Under the pieces are notes generated by a model, which ran no database searches, had not been told where the DNA came from, and saw only the letters and a list, made by a program, of their open reading frames with translations. Positions 7,816-13,046 of a stretch of DNA of 33,457 nt are shown in pieces (within the stretch, counting starts at the first letter, position 1; each line of letters opens with the position of its first letter). Origin of the DNA: an uncultured Actinomycetes bacterium (GTDB taxonomy: Bacteria > Actinomycetota > Acidimicrobiia > Acidimicrobiales > Microtrichaceae). Position numbers and translations under genes: made by a program. Where the stretch lies: contig CAIQNH010000113.1 in the NCBI GenBank assembly GCA_903873135.1, positions 1 to 33,457 on the forward strand. Reading direction: 5' to 3'.

Positions 7816-8265
7816 TCAGTCTATTTCCACTACCGCAGTAGTGGAAATAGCGTCGGGGTGGTCGCGCAGGTCCTCCTTCCACGTGCGGAACCGCTCGTGG
7901 CGGGTGCCGCTCGGTCCGACGCCGTCACCGGTGCCGTCCGGGAACAGCCGGAACGTGTGGACCCGTCCCAGGTCGCGGTGGTCGACCGCGGCGTAGCGGG
8001 CGTCGGCGCCCCGGGCCGGCCCGGCCCGCCAGAGCAGCCACGGCCCGAGGCGGCGCTTGTAGGCGATCCGGGGTGGCCCGCCGTCCGGTCCGGACCGCAG
8101 GTCGTCCCCGAGGGCGAGCAGCTCCGCCGGCGCCTCGACCCACGCCGTCGCCGGGATGTTCCGGTCACGCGTCGGCGTGGGTGGCAGGTCGTCGGTGTGG
8201 ACCCACGAGTCGTCCCAGGGGCGTTCGTCGGCGGGGACGGCCGGTGTGTCGTCGGCGGGACTCAC
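7816..8265 (-). CDS. Unknown soluble protein between an MBL hydrolase and sufC2
   Basis: This 149-residue protein has no membrane segment or recognised motif. The N-terminal 40 residues are Asp/Pro/Thr-rich and probably disordered (MSPADDTPAVPADERPWDDS). The rest has a more ordered look, including RIAYKRRLGPWLLWRAGPAR, RYAAVDHRDLGRVHTFRLFP and RHERFRTWKEDLRDHPD. The GTG at 8265 overlaps the stop of the upstream hydrolase by four bases (GTGA), so the two are probably co-translated. The last ten codons coincide with the inverted repeat serving the sufC2 promoter and use AT-rich codons (ATT, ACT, GTA, GAA, ATA) unlike the rest of the gene. Codon pattern, coupling and length support a real gene. 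The function is unknown. Confidence 0.7.
   Translation of the reverse strand: MSPADDTPAVPADERPWDDSWVHTDDLPPTPTRDRNIPATAWVEAPAELLALGDDLRSGPDGGPPRIAYKRRLGPWLLWRAGPARGADARYAAVDHRDLGRVHTFRLFPDGTGDGVGPSGTRHERFRTWKEDLRDHPDAISTTAVVEID
7818..7850 (-). promoter_or_regulatory. sufC2 promoter under a 30-bp inverted repeat (candidate operator)
   Basis: A perfect inverted repeat has 13-bp arms CTATTTCCACTAC (7821-7833) and GTAGTGGAAATAG (7838-7850) around the spacer CGCA. Read on the minus strand, TTTCCA (7847-7842) and TAGACT (7823-7818) are -35-like and -10-like boxes 18 bases apart. The -10 ends 8 bases before the sufC2 ATG. The dyad therefore covers the whole promoter, as a repressor site would. Its core CACTAC-N4-GTAG-N-G-N-AAAT is repeated upstream of sufD. 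The element also forms the last codons of the upstream gene. It could alternatively act as an RNA hairpin. Confidence 0.65.
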
Positions 8266-8879
8266 CACCCCCGGTCCACCCACTCCTGCAGGTGGGGCGA
8301 CTCGGCGCCGATCGTCGTGTCGTCGCCGTGGCCCGGCAGGACCAGCGTGTCGGGCGCCAGCGGCGCGAACAGTCGGTCCTCGATCGAGGTGATGATCGTC
8401 GGGAAGTCGCCGCCCTCGAACCCGGTCGCGCCCGGTCCGCCGGGGAACAGCGTGTCGCCGCTGAACAGCAGGGGCGTGTCCTCGACCACGAAGCACATGG
8501 AGCCCGGCGTGTGCCCCGGGGTGGCGACGGTGCGGACCCGCAGGCGACCGACCTCGAGCACCTCGTCGTCGCCGAGCACCTCGTCGTAGCTCGGGAGCAT
8601 GGCGGCGTCGGCCTCGGTCACGCCGACGGAGTAGCCGGCGTCGCGGAGCTCCGTGACCGCCTGGACGTGGTCCCAGTGGCCGTGCGTCTCGACGATCCTC
8701 CGCACGCCCAGCGAACGGGCCAGGTCCAGCAGCAGGCCGTGCTCGTTGGCGGCGTCGACGAGCAGCGCGTCCCCGCTGGCGGTGCAGCGGAGCACGAACA
8801 CGTTGTTGTCCACGGGTCCGACGACGACCTTGTGGACCTCCCAGCCGGAGTCGGACAGGTGCAGGGTGGAGTCGCTCAC
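8262..8879 (-). CDS. Metallo-beta-lactamase-fold hydrolase, glyoxalase II-like
   Basis: The 205-residue cytoplasmic protein has the full zinc-binding set: T-H-G-H-W-D-H (H66, H68, D70, H71), the third His in ATPGHTPGSMCFV, the bridging Asp in LFSGDTLFPGG and the last His in LVLPGHGDDT. This layout is typical of small glyoxalase II-type thioester hydrolases. The true substrate cannot be read from sequence. Related hydrolases act on hydroxyacyl-glutathione, other thioesters or lactones, and actinobacteria generally lack glutathione. The gene is the first of a same-strand run leading into sufC2, and its stop overlaps the next start (GTGA). GTG 8879 is chosen because the following gene on this strand ends at 8919. 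Confidence 0.88.
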   Translation of the reverse strand: MSDSTLHLSDSGWEVHKVVVGPVDNNVFVLRCTASGDALLVDAANEHGLLLDLARSLGVRRIVETHGHWDHVQAVTELRDAGYSVGVTEADAAMLPSYDEVLGDDEVLEVGRLRVRTVATPGHTPGSMCFVVEDTPLLFSGDTLFPGGPGATGFEGGDFPTIITSIEDRLFAPLAPDTLVLPGHGDDTTIGAESPHLQEWVDRGW

Positions 8880-8918
8880 CGCACCAGTGTCGCGCCGTGG
8901 TCCGGTGTCCGCACCGGA

Positions 8919-9332
8919 TCAGCCGGTGCCGGGTGAGGGAACCTCGAACCCCAGCGCGAGCGCCACCGGGATCTGCGCCGGGTCGAACGTGACGTACGTG
9001 ACCGGGCGGGGGAGTCGGTCGGCCGCCGCCAGGTGGACGGCGTCGACCGTGCGCAGCGGTTGCGTGCGGCCGAGCTCGGCGGCGCGGTCGAGGCACTGCT
9101 GGTCGACGGGCACCACGTGGACCCGCTCCCAGTCGTCCCGTACGGCTCGGCGCACTGCGGCGGTGCGTTCCGGGTCGTCGCCGAGCCGCTCGAGGAGCAT
9201 GAGGGTCTCGGTCAGGACGAGCGCGCTGGCGCACCAGTCGGGGTCCGTCCGCATGGCCTCGAGCGTCACGGCGTGGGTCGGTCCGTCCAGGAATCGGGCG
9301 AGCCAACCCGAGGTGTCGAGCGCGACGGTCAC
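8919..9332 (-). CDS. PIN-domain toxin (VapC-like ribonuclease)
   Basis: This 137-residue PIN protein shows the acidic quartet of the nuclease site: D6 (ALDTSGWL), E42 (LTETLML), D97 (TVDAVHLAAA) and D117 (TFDPAQI). PIN toxins cut tRNA or other RNA when released from their antitoxin. Start GTG 9332 overlaps the antitoxin stop by GTGA, the standard toxin-antitoxin layout with the antitoxin first. A palindrome upstream of the antitoxin probably governs both. The cognate target RNA cannot be predicted. Confidence 0.9.
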   Translation of the reverse strand: MTVALDTSGWLARFLDGPTHAVTLEAMRTDPDWCASALVLTETLMLLERLGDDPERTAAVRRAVRDDWERVHVVPVDQQCLDRAAELGRTQPLRTVDAVHLAAADRLPRPVTYVTFDPAQIPVALALGFEVPSPGTG

Positions 9333-9607
9333 CGTCCGCGCACCTCGCGCAGCAGCCGGTCGAGCCGGGCGCCGACCCAGAGCCCCATGACCTCGCCCGG
9401 GTCGGGTCGGTCGTCCCGTCGGGCCGGCAGCAGCTGTCCCCGGGCGACCAGGTCGTCCAGTCCGAGGGTCCCGGGTCCGCCCTCGAGCGGTCCGAGCTGG
9501 GCCACGGGTCGACCGCCGACGGTGACGACGATTCGCTCGCCGCGCTCGGCTCGGTGCAGCTGGGCGGCGAGCTGGGCCCGGAGCTCGCGGGCGTTGACCT
9601 GCTCCAC
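9329..9607 (-). CDS. Phd/YefM-family antitoxin
   Basis: The 92-residue product begins MEQVNARELRAQLAAQL and continues RAERGERIVVTVGGRPVAQL, which is the DNA-binding half of the Phd/YefM family. The C-terminal part (GLDDLVARGQLLPARRDDRP and onward) is the flexible toxin-neutralising tail. GTG 9607 fits the family N terminus and is 6 bases after a TACGGT box. A longer frame from 9625 would run through that promoter. The pair is expected to repress its own promoter at the adjacent palindrome. Confidence 0.9.
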   Translation of the reverse strand: MEQVNARELRAQLAAQLHRAERGERIVVTVGGRPVAQLGPLEGGPGTLGLDDLVARGQLLPARRDDRPDPGEVMGLWVGARLDRLLREVRGR

Positions 9608-9613
9608 CTCCGC

Positions 9614-9619
9614 ACCGTA
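9614..9619 (-). promoter_or_regulatory. -10 box of the toxin-antitoxin promoter
   Basis: On the minus strand TACGGT is followed by GCGGAG and then the GTG of the antitoxin at 9607, suggesting a leaderless transcript. The 22-bp palindrome lies immediately upstream, over the expected -35 region. Confidence 0.55.
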
Positions 9620-9626
9620 CCCCACT

Positions 9627-9648
9627 GTGCGTACACATGTGTACGCAC
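9627..9648. promoter_or_regulatory. Perfect 22-bp palindrome, probable antitoxin operator
   Basis: The half-site GTGCGTACACA (9627-9637) is followed without spacer by its exact reverse complement TGTGTACGCAC (9638-9648). It contains facing GTACA / TGTAC units. Sites bound by YefM-type antitoxins have a TGTACA core, so autoregulation of the toxin-antitoxin pair fits well. It also lies about 90 bases upstream of the divergent acyl-CoA dehydrogenase, so an effect on that gene, or a TetR-type regulator, is possible. Confidence 0.75.
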
Positions 9649-9696
9649 GCCGACGTGCGACCGGGGCGCCGTTCGCGGCAGACTCCCGGGAGCGGA

Positions 9697-9714
9697 GGGC
9701 CGGACGGCCGGCCC
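9697..9714 (+). other. GC hairpin in the leader of the acyl-CoA dehydrogenase gene
   Basis: GGGCCGG-ACGG-CCGGCCC forms a 7-bp stem, and CTCCCGGGAG (9683-9692) is a 10-bp palindrome just before it. Both lie in the 128-base gap upstream of the GTG at 9736. They may be leader structure, a repressor site or chance in GC-rich DNA. Confidence 0.3.
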
Positions 9715-9735
9715 CGGGAACAGGAGCGAGCAGCA

Positions 9736-10851
9736 GTGAACTTCGCCTTCAGTGAGGAGCAGGAGGAACTCCGGGGGATCGTCAGGGCGTTCCTCGACGA
9801 CAAGTCCTCCGAGGCCACCGTCCGCGAGCTCATGGAGACCGAGGACGGCTACGACCCGGCCGTGTGGAACCAGATGGCCGAGCAGATGGGCCTCCAGGCG
9901 CTCGTGATCCCCGAGGAGTTCGGCGGACAGGGCTACGGCTTCGTCGAGCTCGTCGTCGTCCTCGAGGAGATGGGCCGCCGACTGCTGTGCGCACCGTTCT
10001 TCTCCACCGTGGTGCTCGGCGCCCAGACGCTCGTCCACTCGGGTGACGAGGCCGCCGCCCAGGAGTACCTGCCCGGGATCGCCGCAGGTGAGACGATCGC
10101 GACGCTCGCCTACACCGAGCCCAACGGGAAGTGGGACGAGTCCGCCGTGACCATGACGGCCACGAAGGACGGTGACGCCTGGAAGCTGAACGGCACCAAG
10201 CTCTACGTGCTCGACGGGCACACCGCCGACCTGATCATCACCGCCGCCCGCACCGACGCCGGCGTGAGCCTGTTCGCCGTGTCGGGCGACGCCGACGGTC
10301 TCACCCGGACGTCGCTGTCCACGATGGACCAGACCCGCAAGCAGGCCCGCCTCGAGTACGCGGACGTCGAGGGCCGGCTGATCGGGACCGACGGGCAGGG
10401 CTGGACCGTCCTCGAGCGGGTCCTCGACCTCGCCGCCGTGGCGCTGGCCGCCGAGCAGATCGGCGGCGCCCAGGAGGTGCTGGACTCCTCGGTGCAGTAC
10501 GCCAAGGACCGTGTGCAGTTCGGCCGCCCGATCGGCTCGTTCCAGGCCATCAAGCACAAGTGCGCCGACATGCTGCTCGAGGTCGAGTCGGCCAAGTCCG
10601 CCGCCTACTACGCGGCCTGGTGCGCCGCCGAGCTCAACGACGAGCTGCCGGCCGTCGCCTCGCTCGCCAAGGCGTACTGCTCCGAGGCCTACTTCCACTC
10701 CGCTGCGGAGAACATCCAGATCCACGGTGGCATCGGCTTCACCTGGGAGCACCCCGCGCACCTGTACTTCAAGCGGGCCAAGAGCTCCGAGCTGCTCTTC
10801 GGTGACCCCACCTACCACCGGGAACTGCTGGCCCAGCGCATCGGCATCTGA
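9736..10851 (+). CDS. Acyl-CoA dehydrogenase family protein (FadE-type, non-canonical C terminus)
   Basis: The 371-residue flavoprotein begins MNFAFSEEQEELRGIVRAFL and has the acyl-CoA dehydrogenase fold: IPEEFGGQGYGFVELVVVLE, a central beta domain with LNGTKLYVLDG, and the helical domain with KDRVQFGRPIGSFQAIKHKC and IQIHGGIGFTWEHPAHLYFK. The usual C-terminal catalytic glutamate motif (I-Y-x-G-T-x-E-I) is absent. The end reads KSSELLFGDPTYHRELLAQ. This resembles mycobacterial FadE subunits that work as alpha2beta2 partners. It may therefore need a second dehydrogenase, possibly encoded elsewhere, or use another base. GTG 9736 follows AGGAG by about 10 bases. The substrate is unknown. Confidence 0.9.
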   Translation: MNFAFSEEQEELRGIVRAFLDDKSSEATVRELMETEDGYDPAVWNQMAEQMGLQALVIPEEFGGQGYGFVELVVVLEEMGRRLLCAPFFSTVVLGAQTLVHSGDEAAAQEYLPGIAAGETIATLAYTEPNGKWDESAVTMTATKDGDAWKLNGTKLYVLDGHTADLIITAARTDAGVSLFAVSGDADGLTRTSLSTMDQTRKQARLEYADVEGRLIGTDGQGWTVLERVLDLAAVALAAEQIGGAQEVLDSSVQYAKDRVQFGRPIGSFQAIKHKCADMLLEVESAKSAAYYAAWCAAELNDELPAVASLAKAYCSEAYFHSAAENIQIHGGIGFTWEHPAHLYFKRAKSSELLFGDPTYHRELLAQRIGI

Positions 10852-10880
10852 GCCCGGTCCGAGCGGCCGTCGGGTCGACC

Positions 10881-11330
10881 GTGCTCCCCTGGATCATCCT
10901 CGCGTCGGTCCTCGTGTTCGTGATCGCCGCGGCGTCGATCGGCTCGGTCAGCGGGTCGCTCGCCGAGCGACCGCGGCGCAGCGTCTACGACCTCGAGGAG
11001 GCCGTCGAGTTCGTCGCGGAACGACTCCCCGACGACCTCACCGCCCGGCTCTCCTACGACGACGTGCGCGCCGTGCTGTCCGCCCACTGCGACTACCTGG
11101 CCGACAAGGGGGTGGCCTCGAGCGCGACGGCCGACGACATCGGCACCGAGCTGCTCCTCGTCCCCGACGACGAGCCGCTCGCGTGGATCCTCGGTCGGCT
11201 CGAGTCGGCGTCGGTGCGGCTCGCGGACGAGGACGTGGCGACGGTCCTCGCCGTCGAGGAGCGCTACTACCGGGCGATCGGCGCGATCGGCGGTCAGGTG
11301 GAGGGGCCGGCCGACCCCGCCCCGGGGTGA
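10881..11330 (+). CDS. Single-pass membrane-anchored protein of unknown function
   Basis: This 149-residue protein has an N-terminal hydrophobic helix (LPWIILASVLVFVIAAASIG, residues about 2-21) that serves as an uncleaved anchor. It is followed by a soluble domain of mostly acidic helices (YDLEEAVEFVAERLPDDL, LSYDDVRAVLSAHCDYLADK, ADEDVATVLAVEERYYRAIG). No enzymatic motif is visible. GTG 10881 lies 29 bases after the dehydrogenase stop, same strand, without a clear ribosome site. I do not recognise the family. Confidence 0.72.
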   Translation: MLPWIILASVLVFVIAAASIGSVSGSLAERPRRSVYDLEEAVEFVAERLPDDLTARLSYDDVRAVLSAHCDYLADKGVASSATADDIGTELLLVPDDEPLAWILGRLESASVRLADEDVATVLAVEERYYRAIGAIGGQVEGPADPAPG

Positions 11331-11365
11331 CGTCGGCGAGGTTCGCGTCCGTCCCCGTCGGTCGG

Positions 11366-11371
11366 TAGCCT
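11366..11371 (+). promoter_or_regulatory. -10 box of a probable leaderless promoter
   Basis: TAGCCT is followed by 8 bases and then the ATG at 11380. No Shine-Dalgarno is present. Confidence 0.5.
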
Positions 11372-11379
11372 GAGCGACC

Positions 11380-11598
11380 ATGGACCGACCGTCGAAGTTC
11401 GAGCACCACCGCTACCTGGGTGACAAGCGGACCCAGGTCGTCTACGACGTCGACTCGCTCGACGACGCCGACGCCCACCTGATCGACGAGCTGATCGAGG
11501 CCGAGGCCGCCCTGTGCTTCGGTCCCGACACCCTCCCCGAGGCCCGCAACCGCGGCTACCGCCTGTTCGCCAAGCAGCGCGCCGCCGCCAGCGACTGA
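11380..11598 (+). CDS. Small conserved-looking protein of unknown function (72 aa)
   Basis: The product is 72 residues, soluble and charged: MDRPSKFEHHRYLGDKRTQV at the start, then an acidic helix (DDADAHLIDELIEAEAALCF) and a basic end (RNRGYRLFAKQRAA). The clear -10 box 8 bases upstream of ATG 11380 and consistent third-position GC support expression. The alpha/beta hydrolase gene follows after 5 bases, so the two may be co-transcribed. No function can be assigned. Confidence 0.72.
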   Translation: MDRPSKFEHHRYLGDKRTQVVYDVDSLDDADAHLIDELIEAEAALCFGPDTLPEARNRGYRLFAKQRAAASD

Positions 11599-11603
11599 GC
11601 GCT

Positions 11604-12413
11604 GTGGAGGAGCAGGCCGATGCCGAGTTGGCGGCACCGGCCATGGACCACACGTTCGCGTCCGGCTCGCTCCGGCTGAGGGGCCACCTCGCCGAGCCGG
11701 TCGACGCCGTGTCCGACACGCCGGGTCTCGTGCTCTGCCACGGGTTCCCGACCCGGGGGCGTGAGGCCCCGCAGTCCGGTCTGTCGTTCCCCGAGCTCGC
11801 GCAGCGCATCGCCGCCGAGGTGGGCTGGATCGTCCTGACCATGAACTTCCGCGGCTGCGGTCGCTCCGAGGGGCAGTTCTCGCTCGGGGGCTGGTTGGAC
11901 GACGTCCACGCCGGGTTCGAGCACGTGCGCTCCCTCGGGGTGGAGCGGGTGTGGCTGTGCGGGTTCGGCACCGGCGGCTCGCTCGCACTGTGCGAGGCGG
12001 GTCGCAACCCGGCGGTCCGCGGCGTCGCCGCGCTGGCGACGCCGGCCGACTTCGACGACTGGGCCCGGCACCCGAGGCGGTTGGTCCTCCACGCACGTGA
12101 GGTCGGCGTGGTCAGCGACCCGGAGTTCCCGCCGTCGGTCGACCGCTGGTCGGCGGAGCTCCGCCAGATCCGCCCGGTGGAGGGTGCCGAGCGACTCTCG
12201 CCCCGTCCGCTGCTGGTGGTGCACGGTGACTCCGACGACCTCACGCCGCTCGGCGACGCCGAGACGCTCGTGGCCGCGCACGGCTCCGCAGAGTTCCGGG
12301 TCATCGGGGGAGCCGGTCACGAGCTCCGCCACGATCCCCGGGCGGTGGCGGTCCTGCTGGGGTGGCTGGCGCGTCAGCGTCTGGCGGACGCCCTGGACGA
12401 CGCCGGCGTCTGA
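11604..12413 (+). CDS. Alpha/beta-hydrolase-fold protein with Gly at the nucleophile position
   Basis: The 269-residue product shows the oxyanion-side LCHGFPT, the FRGCGRSEG strand-loop, the acid region LLVVHGDSDDLTPLGDA, and the His loop GGAGHELRHDP. The nucleophile elbow reads C-G-F-G-T-G-G (residues 119-125), so the expected Ser/Cys/Asp is Gly122. Asp and His of the triad appear intact. It may be a non-hydrolytic family member, or use another residue such as Ser126. Start GTG 11604 is 5 bases after the previous stop. ATG 11643 (MDHTFASGSLRLRG) is a plausible shorter start nearer the fold. The last 40 bases overlap the 3' end of the convergent HhH-GPD gene. Confidence 0.85.
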   Translation: MEEQADAELAAPAMDHTFASGSLRLRGHLAEPVDAVSDTPGLVLCHGFPTRGREAPQSGLSFPELAQRIAAEVGWIVLTMNFRGCGRSEGQFSLGGWLDDVHAGFEHVRSLGVERVWLCGFGTGGSLALCEAGRNPAVRGVAALATPADFDDWARHPRRLVLHAREVGVVSDPEFPPSVDRWSAELRQIRPVEGAERLSPRPLLVVHGDSDDLTPLGDAETLVAAHGSAEFRVIGGAGHELRHDPRAVAVLLGWLARQRLADALDDAGV

Positions 12414-12991
12414 TCGGCCTTGCTGCGGGCGGCGGCCTTCATCATCTGCTTCCACTCGCGCACCTGCACGAGCGTCTCCGGTGAGCTGACGTCCGCCACC
12501 GAACGGGGCTCGTCGTCGGAGAAGGGTGCCGCGGCCTCCTCCCAGCCGGCCGGTCGCTTCCCGAGCCGCTTGGCCAGGATGGCGACGAGGATCCTCGACT
12601 TCTCGTCGCCGTAGCCCGGGAGCTCCCGGATCCGCTGGAGCAGCGTCTCACCCGAGCGCACGCCCTTCCAGATCCGGCCGGCATCGCCGTCGTAGCGCTC
12701 GACGACGAACGTGCAGAGCTCGTGGATGCGGGTGCCCATGCTGGACGGGTAGCGGTGGACGGCCGGCTTGGTGGCGCACACCGCCACGAACGCCTCGACG
12801 TCCATCGCTGCGATCGCCGCGGCGTCGAGCTCGCCGCCGAGCCGGTCCCGGAGCGTCGTCGGACCTCGGAACGCCCACTCCATGGGGACCTGCTGGTCGA
12901 GCAGCATGCCGATCACCAGGGCGAGCGGCTCCTCCTGCAGGAGCCGGTCGCTCTCGTCGTCACCGGTGATGGGGATGAGGATCTTCGCCAC
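12374..12991 (-). CDS. HhH-GPD-type protein (TIGR03252 family), possible base-excision repair role
   Basis: The 205-residue product matches an actinobacterial family annotated as HhH-GPD base-excision repair proteins. It has LLDQQVPMEWAFRGPTTLRD, then KPAVHRYPSSMGTRIHELC, and the helix-hairpin-helix segment RIRELPGYGDEKSRILVAIL. The C-terminal tail is basic and low-complexity (KAAARSKADQTPASSRASARR). Classical glycosylases of this fold use a Lys and Asp after the hairpin. Here the hairpin is followed by AKRLGKRPAGW and no clear catalytic Asp is visible. DNA glycosylase activity is therefore inferred only from the family. GTG 12991 is preceded by TAGCCT six bases upstream. Its 3' end overlaps the hydrolase gene by 40 bases, tail to tail. 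Confidence 0.87.
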   Translation of the reverse strand: MAKILIPITGDDESDRLLQEEPLALVIGMLLDQQVPMEWAFRGPTTLRDRLGGELDAAAIAAMDVEAFVAVCATKPAVHRYPSSMGTRIHELCTFVVERYDGDAGRIWKGVRSGETLLQRIRELPGYGDEKSRILVAILAKRLGKRPAGWEEAAAPFSDDEPRSVADVSSPETLVQVREWKQMMKAAARSKADQTPASSRASARR

Positions 12992-12997
12992 GTCCGC

Positions 12998-13003
12998 AGG
13001 CTA
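12998..13003 (-). promoter_or_regulatory. -10 box of a probable leaderless promoter for the HhH-GPD gene
   Basis: On the minus strand TAGCCT is followed by GCGGAC and the GTG start at 12991. No ribosome-binding site lies between. Confidence 0.5.
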
Positions 13004-13046
13004 CCCACCGGTCCGGAGCCGCTGGGCCGCCGGTGTGACCCCGGCC

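Noticed and set aside
7816-10818. A 1000-codon minus-strand frame spanning the toxin-antitoxin and dehydrogenase region
   Set aside because: Only its last 149 codons (7816-8265) behave like a gene. The rest overlaps the MBL hydrolase, toxin, antitoxin and acyl-CoA dehydrogenase in other frames.
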